Positions 45,477 to 53,233 of a stretch of 59,467 nt of DNA are shown here, in pieces. The stretch's first letter is position 1; every line of letters begins with the position of its first letter. This DNA is from Desulfoscipio geothermicus. Its GTDB lineage: Bacteria > Bacillota > Desulfotomaculia > Desulfotomaculales > Desulfallaceae. The DNA lies in contig JAENZP010000009.1 of NCBI GenBank assembly GCA_016841205.1, positions 5,808 to 65,274 of the forward strand, read 5' to 3'. The notes beneath the pieces were generated by a model, which had not been told where the DNA came from, made no database searches, and saw only the letters and a list, made by a program, of their open reading frames with translations. Made by a program: the position numbers and the translations under genes.

Positions 45477-45646
45477 ATCTCTCTTATCTCCTGTATGCTT
45501 ATAAAATACGCTAAGGCTGGCGGCCAGGGAATCGTTTGTGGCGGACAAAACAGCTTGCTTACCATTATAGCTTGAGATATTATAACTTAGGATATTGTAG
45601 TTTGGGAAAATGTTTAGTATTTTTATTAAGGCAGGGTGTTATTCTC

Positions 45647-46204
45647 ATGCAGGTTTCCAGCTTACTGCCGATTTTGTTTAATATTATTTTAAGCGAACAG
45701 CAGAAACAAAAACAAGTGCCTAGGGAGCAAATTGCAAACAAAACAGTACCGCGGTCTCAATCCTTATCCACTGATACAGTAAAAGCAGAAACAGGAACTC
45801 CCCAGGGCCGCATGGCGGAAGGCGGTGGTCCAATACTACTGGCCCTACCCCTAAAAACACCGCTTTTTCCGGATACCCAGTTTTTTATTTTCCGCAAACC
45901 CGATGATGCTGATCATAAACAGAGAAAAGTTGAGACAGGGATTGTGTTCAGCCTGACTACCGTCAACTTGGGACAATTATTTTTTATGCTTAACCAGCGT
46001 GGGGATACAGCGATAAATATAGTCTGCCACACCGAGAATGAAAAAGTTGCCTCCCGGCTAACTGCACGTGCGGGAGAGTTGAAACAACAAGTGCAAGATC
46101 TAGGCTTTGAGCAAATTACTTTTCATTGCACCGTGATGGATCATAAACTTCGTAAGTTGCAGACCGAACTTGCTTCTCCTGTCTTATTGGACCGAAAGGT
46201 GTAG
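45647..46204 (+). CDS. FliK-C-like (YlqG-type) protein
   Basis: 185 aa from ATG 45647; upstream in-frame positions lack a ribosome site. The C-terminal part (about 105-165; LGQLFFMLNQRG, ENEKVASRLTARAGELKQQVQDLGF) resembles the Flg_hook domain of hook-length control proteins, and the N-terminal half is low complexity. It is paired with an FlhB-C-like gene, the same arrangement as ylqG-ylqH. Since FliK C-terminal domains bind FlhB, the pair may interact (inference). Confidence 0.65.
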   Translation: MQVSSLLPILFNIILSEQQKQKQVPREQIANKTVPRSQSLSTDTVKAETGTPQGRMAEGGGPILLALPLKTPLFPDTQFFIFRKPDDADHKQRKVETGIVFSLTTVNLGQLFFMLNQRGDTAINIVCHTENEKVASRLTARAGELKQQVQDLGFEQITFHCTVMDHKLRKLQTELASPVLLDRKV

Positions 46205-46209
46205 TATAA

Positions 46210-46491
46210 ATGGATAATAAGCATCCCAAAGAAATAAAGCTTGCCAACCCCTATGCTGCTGCCCTGCGCTATCGGCCCGACAAAGACCAGGTCCCTCAGG
46301 TAACGGCCGCAGGCCGGGGTGATATGGCACGCGCTATTAAGAAAATTGCTGAAAGCCACGGTATACCGGTTTACGAAGATGCTAAACTTGCTGAAACACT
46401 GTATAAACTGGGTGTGAACACTGAAATTCCGCCCGAATTATATGAAGCAGTGGCCCAGATACTGGTTTTTATCGCCCGGATAGACTGTTAA
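46210..46491 (+). CDS. FlhB C-terminal-like protein (FhlB/YlqH family)
   Basis: 93 aa, ATG 46210. Sequence PYAAALRYRPDKDQVPQVTAAGRGDMARAIKKIAESHGIPVYEDAKLAETLYKLG-type motifs match the cytoplasmic domain of FlhB/YscU, but the NPTH cleavage site is replaced by NPYA and there is no membrane part. Such short proteins are known alongside FliK-like proteins in Firmicutes. A decayed copy lies 0.9 kb downstream. Confidence 0.9.
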   Translation: MDNKHPKEIKLANPYAAALRYRPDKDQVPQVTAAGRGDMARAIKKIAESHGIPVYEDAKLAETLYKLGVNTEIPPELYEAVAQILVFIARIDC

Positions 46492-46992
46492 ACAGGTCAA
46501 TTAAACCATTTGCAATATTACTGTAGGTGGATCCGGAACTCTGTTAAAATTTCCAGTACGACTTTGCTTTGAACACTCCCTAATATTTCCCCTCATGTCT
46601 CTATTTTACACCCACCTAAAAGAAGGCTGTTTTTATACCTAATTTCTTTCATCCGTTATAATTCATGTAATCATACCTAAATCATACCTAAATCATACCT
46701 AAATCATATTTACTACTGATATGCAAGTGTTATTTTCTTTAGTAATATAAAATAAAATACAATTTTTACTTCTTTTGCATCTTTAGGGATCTGTATTCTA
46801 CTTTTGTTGGTATATTGGGCTATTCTCCTTATTAATGCATGTTATTTTATAAAAAATTTACGAGGGTGCGAATATAATGCCCAAAATGGTTATTATAAAG
46901 TAACATGCCTATTTTAGCTAATCAATTTTGTTCATGGTGTTTAGTAAATCCAGTTATTAGCTAAATTAAACTTTTTATAAGGAGGGATTTTA
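46492..46992. other. 501-bp intergenic region with an 11-bp tandem repeat
   Basis: AT-rich, no convincing ORF. Holds three perfect tandem copies of the 11-mer ATCATACCTAA at 46670-46702, plus a partial fourth, listed separately. No terminator or consensus promoter was identified. Confidence 0.5.
46670..46708. repeat. 11-bp tandem repeat, 3.5 copies
   Basis: ATCATACCTAA repeated three times head-to-tail (46670-46702) with the first six bases of a fourth copy. Period is one DNA turn. Function unknown; could be a regulator-binding array or slippage product. Confidence 0.9.
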
Positions 46993-47121
46993 TTGCCTTA
47001 TTTATATATGAGAGAAATTTGGACTCCACTGAGCTTTTTGGGTGTCCGTTTATATACATGTGACGAAAAAAGGTCTTTATATATTTGTATCGGTAAAGGT
47101 AAGTTAAGGAGAATTTTTTAA
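46993..47121 (+). CDS. Possible 42-aa small protein
   Basis: TTG 46993 preceded at good spacing by AAGGAGGGA. It encodes a short Arg/Lys-rich hydrophobic peptide (MREIWTPLSFLGVRLYT, then GKGKLRRIF). A strong ribosome site is the main support. It ends 5 nt before the decayed FlhB-like copy, so it may be a false or leader peptide. Confidence 0.35.
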   Translation: MPYLYMREIWTPLSFLGVRLYTCDEKRSLYICIGKGKLRRIF

Positions 47122-47125
47122 AGTA

Positions 47126-47400
47126 ATGTTAAATTTTCCGTGGTGCGCTATCGTTATGCTGCTACTCCGCTACCAGCCTGGTAAAGACAAGGCTCCTTGG
47201 GTAACGGTCGCAGGCTGGGGTGATCTGGCATACGTCATTTATGGAAATTGCTGGAACCCACAGCGTACCGGTTTTAACTCACCCAAACATTGTATAAACT
47301 GGGTGTAAACAACGAATTTTCAACGAAGTAGTGGCCCAGATATGGTTTTTGTTGCTCGGATGAACGTTAACAGGTCAATTCAGATTAACTTGCAAATATG
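47126..47400 (+). pseudogene. Decayed second copy of the FlhB-C-like gene
   Basis: Bases from about 47140 to 47400 align with 46250-46520: YQPGKDKAPWVTVAGWGD versus YRPDKDQVPQVTAAGRGD, then in another frame the nucleotides TTGTATAAACTGGGTGT(A/G)AACA and GTGGCCCAGATA...TGGTTTTTGTTGCTCGG and the tail TAACAGGTCAATT. Internal deletions put these segments in different frames. Clearly a duplicated and degrading paralogue. Confidence 0.85.
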
Positions 47401-47464
47401 GTGTATGATTGCTTGTCTTAATGATAAATATTGATAATAAATTAACGGTTACCTAATTTTTATG

Positions 47465-48547
47465 TCAGTAAGCGTTGGTAAGGGATACCTTGGTTGCACT
47501 TCCTTCTATAGCTAATTGGCGAAGGTCCTCCTGTCGTACAGTCTCCTTAATTACAATATCGTTTTCCATTTTCAAATTAATTTCTTCATTTGTAGCCAAT
47601 ATCTTTACTACCGGCCTAAAAACCAGGCCAGGGTTTTGTTTGTAAATCTGGGCAATGTAGCCGTTACTTAAATACACTATGCTCCCAACTGGATATGGTA
47701 CAATGCACTTTATAAAACCATTAATAGTAACGGAGGTAAAATTAATTTCACTGGATGCTATTATCATTTCATAAGCTTCATGGGGTGGCAGTGCTTTCCG
47801 ATAAACTCTATCTGCAGTCATAGCACTGTATACATCAGCTATAGCGCAAATATAAGCTAATTCGTTAATTTCATTGCCATGTAGCCCGTTAGGGTAACCA
47901 GAGCCATCATATCTTTCATGATGGTTCAATACTATTTCCGCACTTATACGATTTACATCGTGTTGTTTAATTGTTTCATAACCATAAACAGGATGTTTTT
48001 GCATTATACTAAACTCGGTTGGTGTTAGTTTGCCCGGTTTTTTTAATATTTCGACTGGTATTTTTGTTTTGCCAAGGTCATGAAGAATACTGCCAACTCC
48101 GAGGCAAGTAAGTTTTTTTCTGTTGTAACCCATCTTAGCCCCAATTGCTATAGCTAATATTGTGACGTCAATTGAATGGGTATACGTGTATGTATCTGCC
48201 AAACAAATTTCTGATAGACTTCCGACTACTGCTTTACCTGATAATATTTCGTCAATAATATCTTCTATTGTTTTAAGAAGTGCTGCAAAAACTTTTTTAT
48301 CAAAGCTTTTATTCCATTCCTTAATAACTTTTAAAGCGTTTAACTGAATTTCTTCTCTTATTTCATCTTCCCGTTCAATTTCAAAACTACTTGTTACCCT
48401 TACAGACATTACTCCTGTGCGGTGCATGGCCAAAATGTTTCGTGCTGTTAAAACGGAACCTTTTTTAAGTAATAGTTTACCATTTTGGTCATAGAGCGGT
48501 TTTTCCAGTATCATTCCAGGTAATAAATATGAAGTTAATAACTTAAT
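47465..48547 (-). CDS. HD-GYP domain protein, predicted c-di-GMP phosphodiesterase
   Basis: 361 aa if translation starts at ATT 48547. N-terminal region (about 90 aa, LLPGMILEKPLYDQNGKLLL) is a typical DUF-like lead of HD-GYP proteins. The catalytic domain has HSIDVT, HDLGKTKIP, HPVYGYE, HHERYDGSGYPNGL, and DVYSAMTADRVYR, all HD-GYP hallmarks. It hydrolyses c-di-GMP to pGpG/GMP. The strong AGGAGGG (48554-48560) precedes no ATG/GTG/TTG: the ATT at 48547 (6 nt after it) or an upstream TTG 48571 overlapping the site are the only options. It lies 3 kb from a c-di-GMP riboswitch. Confidence 0.9.
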   Translation of the reverse strand: MKLLTSYLLPGMILEKPLYDQNGKLLLKKGSVLTARNILAMHRTGVMSVRVTSSFEIEREDEIREEIQLNALKVIKEWNKSFDKKVFAALLKTIEDIIDEILSGKAVVGSLSEICLADTYTYTHSIDVTILAIAIGAKMGYNRKKLTCLGVGSILHDLGKTKIPVEILKKPGKLTPTEFSIMQKHPVYGYETIKQHDVNRISAEIVLNHHERYDGSGYPNGLHGNEINELAYICAIADVYSAMTADRVYRKALPPHEAYEMIIASSEINFTSVTINGFIKCIVPYPVGSIVYLSNGYIAQIYKQNPGLVFRPVVKILATNEEINLKMENDIVIKETVRQEDLRQLAIEGSATKVSLTNAY

Positions 48548-48571
48548 AGAAATCCCTCCTACAAAAAACAA

Positions 48572-48793
48572 TAGAAATAACGATCGCTGTTGTTGACGTG
48601 AGTAAGTTATGAGTAAAATATGATAAAATTCTACACAAAGATCTAATAACCCTTGATAAAAAATAGAATAATTTGTCGAATTAGAATTATTTTTAAAATC
48701 TTAAAAATTTAAATAATATTTTCGTATAAATCAATAACAAGTTATCCTGGCCACTACGGCTGTTTTTTTTTGGCTTCATAATAACTAATTGTA
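48572..48793. other. AT-rich divergent region between HD-GYP gene and fliD
   Basis: Over 220 bp without ORF; carries leaders for both divergent genes. No clear minus-strand promoter identified. Confidence 0.4.
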
Positions 48794-48820
48794 TAAAGTT
48801 TCATGATTTTTTACCGATAA
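48794..48820 (+). promoter_or_regulatory. Sigma-D promoter for fliD operon
   Basis: TAAA 48794-48797, 15-nt spacer, ACCGATAA 48813-48820. Only the first base differs from the GCCGATAA found before the MCP gene. Lies 45 nt before the fliD start. Confidence 0.8.
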
Positions 48821-48864
48821 GTTATTAGAAAGGTATTGCTTTATAAGGAAAGGCAGTGGTAACT

Positions 48865-50331
48865 ATGTCTTCTGATTTGCGTATTGGTGGATTGGCATCA
48901 GGTATCGATACAGAATCTATTATTAAGCAATTAATGCAGGCTCAAAGAGAACCCGTAACACAGTTGGAACAAGACAAGCAGATTTTAGAATGGAAACAGG
49001 AAGATTATCGAGAAATAAATACTACTTTGCGAAGTTTTAGGGATGTTGTTTTTAATATGAAACTACAAAAAACATTTATGACTAAAGAAGTAACTTCTTC
49101 TGATGATTCTGTTGTAACTGCAACTGCAAATACAACAGCTATAGAGGGGACGCATACTATTAAAGTTACACAATTGGCCAAATCGGGATATCTAACAGGC
49201 GGACAATTGGATGCCTCAGGGGATACAACCATGAGTGAATTAGGAGTGACAGAAACAGAGTTGGAATTAACAATTGCTGGCAAGTCTTTAGATGCGATAA
49301 CTGTTAATTCCACAACAACAATAAATGATTTAGTTAATGAAATTAACGATTTAGATGGAGGGATACAGGCCAGCTTTGATGAAAATTTAAAAAGACTGTT
49401 TATAATGACTACCAATACAGGAAGTGATCAAACAATTACGATTAGTCAAAATGATTTGACCGATGCACTTAAATTAACCCAGGATAATACTTATCAAGCA
49501 GGCCAGAATGCTAAGTATACACTTAACGGTGTGGATCTTGAGTCCAGTACTAATAAATTCACTGTACATGGAATAAATTTTAATTTAAAAGGTATAGATA
49601 CGGATAATGAAAAATACATTGCCATCTCTCAAGATACTGATGCAGTTTTTGATTCTATTGTAAATTTTGTGAATGAATATAACAAAGTAGTTGAATTGCT
49701 TAGTGATAAGTTATATGAAGTGCGTTATAGCGATTATGAGCCGCTGACAGATGACGAAAATGCAGAACTTACTGATAACCAAATTGAACAATGGACGGAA
49801 AAAGCTCGTAGCGGGCTGTTACGCAATGATTCTATATTATCAAATGTATACTCTGATATGCGTATGACTATGTCTAAGTTTATTAATGTTGATGGCGATA
49901 GTAATTCTCTTGCCAGTATTGGTATTACAACCACCAGTGATTATACGTCTGCAAAATTGGTAATTGATGAGGAAAAATTGCGTGAAGCTATTGAAAGTGA
50001 TCCGGAAGGTATTTTGGATTTATTTACAAAAAGCTCAGATACGGGCGAGTCAGATGAAATAGGCATTGCTGTACAGTTATATAAAAATGTTAATAGTGCA
50101 ATGAATAGTATATCCCAAAAAGCAGGTAGTGACAGTGAATATAGCTTGGTAGACAATAGTTACATTGGTAAGGAAATAACAGAGATTGATGATAGAATTG
50201 ATAAAATGAACGACCGTTTAGATGAGATAGAGGAACGTTATTGGAGCCAATTTACTACTATGGAAGAAGCTATACAGGAAATGAATTCCCAAAGTTCGTG
50301 GCTTATACAGATGTTTAGCACGAGCTCATAA
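48865..50331 (+). CDS. fliD: FliD, filament cap protein
   Basis: 488 aa from ATG 48865, with AAGGAAAGG 12 nt upstream; the GTG at 48856 is too near that site. Starts LRIGGLASGIDTESIIKQLMQAQREPV, the FliD signature, and ends with the coiled coil DDRIDKMNDRLDEIEERYWSQFTTMEEAIQEMN. It caps the growing filament and folds flagellin. Operon with fliS. Confidence 0.96.
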   Translation: MSSDLRIGGLASGIDTESIIKQLMQAQREPVTQLEQDKQILEWKQEDYREINTTLRSFRDVVFNMKLQKTFMTKEVTSSDDSVVTATANTTAIEGTHTIKVTQLAKSGYLTGGQLDASGDTTMSELGVTETELELTIAGKSLDAITVNSTTTINDLVNEINDLDGGIQASFDENLKRLFIMTTNTGSDQTITISQNDLTDALKLTQDNTYQAGQNAKYTLNGVDLESSTNKFTVHGINFNLKGIDTDNEKYIAISQDTDAVFDSIVNFVNEYNKVVELLSDKLYEVRYSDYEPLTDDENAELTDNQIEQWTEKARSGLLRNDSILSNVYSDMRMTMSKFINVDGDSNSLASIGITTTSDYTSAKLVIDEEKLREAIESDPEGILDLFTKSSDTGESDEIGIAVQLYKNVNSAMNSISQKAGSDSEYSLVDNSYIGKEITEIDDRIDKMNDRLDEIEERYWSQFTTMEEAIQEMNSQSSWLIQMFSTSS

Positions 50332-50370
50332 TAAAAACACATTAGAAGTTTATTAAGGGAGGTAAGTAAA

Positions 50371-50751
50371 ATGGCTCTAAATAACCCTTACCAAAGATAT
50401 CAGCAAAATTCTGTTGTCAGTGCCTCACCTCAGGAATTGACCGACATGTTATATAGTGGCGGAGTGCGTTTCATTCGTCAGGCTATACAGAGTATTGAAG
50501 AAAACAAAAATGAAAAGGCACATAAAGAACTAGTAAGGGCGCAGGAAATATATAAGCATTTACAAGATACTTTAAATATGGATATTGAAATATCCAGTAA
50601 TTTATATAGTTTATATAGCTTTATAATCCGCCAATTGCTGCAGGCTAACATAAAAAAGGATACCGCTATTTTACATGATGCTTTAGGTTTGGCCGAGGAA
50701 TTGCGCAATACCTGGAAAGAAGCTATGGTAAAAGCCCGGGGGCAGGTTTAG
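50371..50751 (+). CDS. fliS: FliS, flagellin export chaperone
   Basis: 126 aa, ATG 50371 after GGGAGGT. PYQRYQQNSVVSASPQELTDMLYSGGVRFI and the four-helix plan are typical of FliS. Holds flagellin unfolded until export. Confidence 0.95.
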   Translation: MALNNPYQRYQQNSVVSASPQELTDMLYSGGVRFIRQAIQSIEENKNEKAHKELVRAQEIYKHLQDTLNMDIEISSNLYSLYSFIIRQLLQANIKKDTAILHDALGLAEELRNTWKEAMVKARGQV

Positions 50752-50754
50752 TAC

Positions 50755-51210
50755 TTGGAAAAGAATAATAGCTTGGGGCAGCAGCAAAAAAAGTCAGCAA
50801 TATTGCGGAAAAAGCTTGCGTTATTGCATGAGTTTTACAGAATAACGGATTTAATGCAAGGGACTTTGTCTTTTGAAAACATGGAAGAGTTTAACGCTCA
50901 AATAGAACAGAGAAAAAAGTTAATTAAAAGTATAAACGTCTTGAACAAAGAATTAGCAAATCCCTGTAATACAAACGAAATTTTAAGTAATGAAACAAAA
51001 AACAATGAAACTGAAGAGTTAGAGTCGAAAATAAAACTATGTCTAACGCAGATTCGGGAGATTGACCAAAAGTTACAGCAGGATCTTAAAAAAAACTATA
51101 ACAACCTTATAAAAGCACTGAGTACATTGCGCGTAAACAGGCAGGCTGTGACTAATTATTTTAAAAAAAACAAACAGTCACACGCATTTTTTATTGATAA
51201 GAAAAGGTAA
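50755..51210 (+). CDS. FliT-like putative flagellar chaperone
   Basis: 151 aa from TTG 50755, starting 4 nt after fliS. All-helical, Lys/Gln-rich; the first 80 residues (LHEFYRITDLMQGTL, IEQRKKLIKSINVLNKEL) recall FliT helices. Position after fliD-fliS is the usual fliT slot. Assignment rests on position and helical plan, not on strong motif matches. Confidence 0.6.
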   Translation: MEKNNSLGQQQKKSAILRKKLALLHEFYRITDLMQGTLSFENMEEFNAQIEQRKKLIKSINVLNKELANPCNTNEILSNETKNNETEELESKIKLCLTQIREIDQKLQQDLKKNYNNLIKALSTLRVNRQAVTNYFKKNKQSHAFFIDKKR

Positions 51211-51230
51211 AAGTGGTGGGAGGTGATTTG

Positions 51231-51599
51231 ATGAAAATAACAGGTATAGATCCTGTTGCAGTTACCGAACTAAGTACATATAAACCATTTGTTCCTGAAG
51301 AACAGCAAAATGAATTCGGGGCTAATAAAAAGACTGATACCGAACAACAAAAACAGTTGGAGGAAAACTGCTACTCAAAAAAAGAATTGGTACAATCCCT
51401 TGAAACTTTAAATAATACCATGAAAGATTATCAGACTGAACTCCGTTTTGAAATTCATGAAAAAAGCGGCGAAATAATGGTAAAAGTACTTAACAGTGAA
51501 GACGGTAGCGTGATCCGTGAAATTCCTCCTGAAAAGGTGCTAGAAATGGTTGGGTATTTCAAAGAGATACTAGGCATTATGGTGGACAAGCTAATTTAG
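51231..51599 (+). CDS. flaG: FlaG family protein
   Basis: 122 aa from ATG 51231, with GGGAGGTGA 7 nt upstream; the GTG at 51213 lies before it. C-terminal FlaG domain: LRFEIHEKSGEIMVKVLN, VIREIPPEKVLEMV, ILGIMVDKLI. Affects filament length in other species. Last gene of the fliD operon, followed by a terminator. Confidence 0.93.
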   Translation: MKITGIDPVAVTELSTYKPFVPEEQQNEFGANKKTDTEQQKQLEENCYSKKELVQSLETLNNTMKDYQTELRFEIHEKSGEIMVKVLNSEDGSVIREIPPEKVLEMVGYFKEILGIMVDKLI

Positions 51600-51607
51600 A
51601 GTTTTAA

Positions 51608-51640
51608 AAAGCCTTGCTACAAAAGTAAGGTTTTTTAAAT
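51608..51640 (+). terminator. Rho-independent terminator after flaG
   Basis: Stem CCTTGCT / AGTAAGG (with one G-U pair) then TTTTTT. Closes the fliD operon before the flgB promoter region. Confidence 0.8.
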
Positions 51641-51661
51641 AGTTAGTTAAGTCTGTTTATA

Positions 51662-51690
51662 TTGATTAATTATAAATAACTTGATATAAT
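51662..51690 (+). promoter_or_regulatory. Sigma-A promoter upstream of the riboswitch
   Basis: TTGATT 51662-51667, 17-nt spacer, perfect TATAAT 51685-51690. Transcription would start near 51697, about 40 nt before the aptamer, matching the layout of riboswitch-controlled operons. Confidence 0.65.
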
Positions 51691-51735
51691 CTGACAAAAG
51701 TAATGTTTTTATGCAAGTAATAACTATATATGTTT

Positions 51736-51814
51736 AGTGGGCATAACCGGTGAAAGCCGGCGACGCAAAGCTATGGGTCTACGGTGCTTACAGTACTATG
51801 ATTGCCAAGCTGCA
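51736..51814 (+). promoter_or_regulatory. c-di-GMP-I riboswitch (GEMM-I aptamer) upstream of the flgB operon
   Basis: The conserved core is visible: GGCATAACCGG, a GAAA tetraloop hairpin CCGGTGAAAGCCGG (P1b type), then GACGCAAAGC, GGGTCTACGG, and GATTGCCAAGCTGC. These match the class I c-di-GMP aptamer consensus. A terminator follows directly, so ligand binding would control read-through into the flagellar operon. The same arrangement (Cd1 before flgB) is known in C. difficile, where c-di-GMP switches the operon off. Confidence 0.9.
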
Positions 51815-51821
51815 AGTTGAA

Positions 51822-51858
51822 AATAAGAAGTCACTTGTGGCTTCTTATTCTTTTTTTT
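51822..51858 (+). terminator. Riboswitch terminator
   Basis: 13-bp stem AATAAGAAGTCAC / GTGGCTTCTTATT (one G-U) followed by C and eight T residues. Sits 8 nt after the aptamer; the expression platform. Confidence 0.9.
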
Positions 51859-52015
51859 CGCTAGGCATGTCCGCCGAGCCGATGGGTCGAAAGAAACCGG
51901 AGTTGATACGGGGAGACTGCGAATGAAAAAGATGTAGTAATGGAAAAAGTGGAAGAAACGTTGAGGAAAATAGCTGAGGTGTTATCTTGCACGATTTGAT
52001 AAAATTAGATAAATA
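51859..52015 (+). other. Leader between riboswitch terminator and flgB, no gene
   Basis: About 160 bp. Holds a GC-rich stretch (51865-51930) and a possible 19-codon peptide at 51940-51999 without a good ribosome site. I see no family. Confidence 0.35.
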
Positions 52016-52043
52016 TTGACATATAATTCAGAATAAAAATAAT
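52016..52043 (+). promoter_or_regulatory. Possible sigma-A promoter downstream of the riboswitch
   Basis: TTGACA 52016-52021, 16-nt spacer, AATAAT 52038-52043, 46 nt before the flgB start. If active it would bypass riboswitch control. Confidence 0.4.
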
Positions 52044-52088
52044 AATTTGCAGGAGATTTTGCATTATATTTCATCCGGAGGGATATTT

Positions 52089-52463
52089 ATGAATATCTTT
52101 AACGATATGTTATCTGTTATTTTAACTAAACAATTAGACGCCTGTACTTTACGCCAGCAAGTAATTGCTAATAATATCGCTAACTTTAATACACCTGGCT
52201 ATAAAAAGTCTGAGGTATCTTTTCAGCAGCAGTTAAAAAAGGTTTTGGAAAACAGCCATATTAAACAAAACAATAATTTAACCGAATTAACACCCGAAAT
52301 AATACAGGTTAAGGATACTGCAATGAGGGTTGACGATAATAACGTAGATATTGATCAGGAGATGGTCAACCTGGCTACGAATACCCTGTTATACAGGTTG
52401 GCAACAAGAGTAAAAAGTGATAAAGACAATACATTAAGCTATGTGATTAAAGGAGGTAGTTAA
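52089..52463 (+). CDS. flgB: FlgB, proximal rod protein
   Basis: 124 aa from ATG 52089 with CCGGAGGG upstream (an in-frame codon at 52047 lies before it). Motifs: TLRQQVIANNIANFNTPGYKKSEVSF and VDIDQEMVNLATNTLLY. First gene of the rod-basal-body operon. Confidence 0.95.
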   Translation: MNIFNDMLSVILTKQLDACTLRQQVIANNIANFNTPGYKKSEVSFQQQLKKVLENSHIKQNNNLTELTPEIIQVKDTAMRVDDNNVDIDQEMVNLATNTLLYRLATRVKSDKDNTLSYVIKGGS

Positions 52464-52465
52464 CA

Positions 52466-52900
52466 ATGGCTTTGTTTGACAGTTTTAGTATCAGCGCTTC
52501 AGGTATGACAGCAAACCGTTTTTGGGCGGACCTGATAGCCAATAATATCGCTAATATGAACAGTACAGGCAAGCCGGGTGACCTAAATAATCAACCATAT
52601 CAACGCCAAGTGCCTGTTTTTGCAGAAATATTACAACAAAAAACAAATATTACTCCGGTACAGCATGGACGAGGCATACAAGTTACCCGGTTAGTCTACG
52701 ATAACAGCGACCCGAAATTGGTATATGACCCGGGCCATCCTGATGCTAATCCAGAAACGGGATATGTAGCTTATCCGAATATTAACCTTTTAAATGAAAT
52801 GGTAAACCTTATGTCGGCCACTAGGGCTTATGAGTCCAATGCTACAGTTTTTGAAGCAGCTAAGAGTATGGCAGTTTCAGCACTGGAAATGGGGCGTTGA
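52466..52900 (+). CDS. flgC: FlgC, proximal rod protein
   Basis: 144 aa, ATG 52466, AGGAGG upstream. SFSISASGMTANRFWADLIANNIANMNST and NINLLNEMVNLMSATRAYESNATVFEAAKSM are standard FlgC. Two nt after flgB. Confidence 0.96.
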   Translation: MALFDSFSISASGMTANRFWADLIANNIANMNSTGKPGDLNNQPYQRQVPVFAEILQQKTNITPVQHGRGIQVTRLVYDNSDPKLVYDPGHPDANPETGYVAYPNINLLNEMVNLMSATRAYESNATVFEAAKSMAVSALEMGR

Positions 52901-52905
52901 TTATA

Positions 52906-53205
52906 ATGGAAACCATAACTTCTGTTTTACCGGTACAATCTGAAATACAGGTTAAGCCAAGTTCAACAGGTCATAATATGCAAAATTATTCCTTTAAAAA
53001 TATATTTCACAATGCTTTAAAAAATTTAAACGATAGTCAGCTAAAATCGGAGGAAACAGTAAAAAATTTTTTAGTCGGCGAAGTTACAGATGTGCATACG
53101 GTTATGATTTCTTTGGAAGAGGCCAAACTTTATATGCAATTGGCAGTAGAAGTGCGTAACAAATTGGTTGAAGCTTACCAGGAAGTATCCAGAATGCAAG
53201 TTTAA
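52906..53205 (+). CDS. fliE: FliE, hook-basal body complex protein
   Basis: 99 aa from ATG 52906; alternative TTG 52897 overlaps the flgC stop. C-terminal half carries the FliE pattern: FHNALKNLNDSQLKSEE, VHTVMISLEEAKLYMQLAVEVRNKLVEAYQEV. Confidence 0.93.
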   Translation: METITSVLPVQSEIQVKPSSTGHNMQNYSFKNIFHNALKNLNDSQLKSEETVKNFLVGEVTDVHTVMISLEEAKLYMQLAVEVRNKLVEAYQEVSRMQV

Positions 53206-53233
53206 TATAACCTAGACAAAAAGGCGTGGGTTG

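Noticed and set aside
51865-52000. A gene or peptide between riboswitch terminator and flgB
   Set aside because: Only a 19-codon frame without a good ribosome site; fragments do not resemble any protein family.
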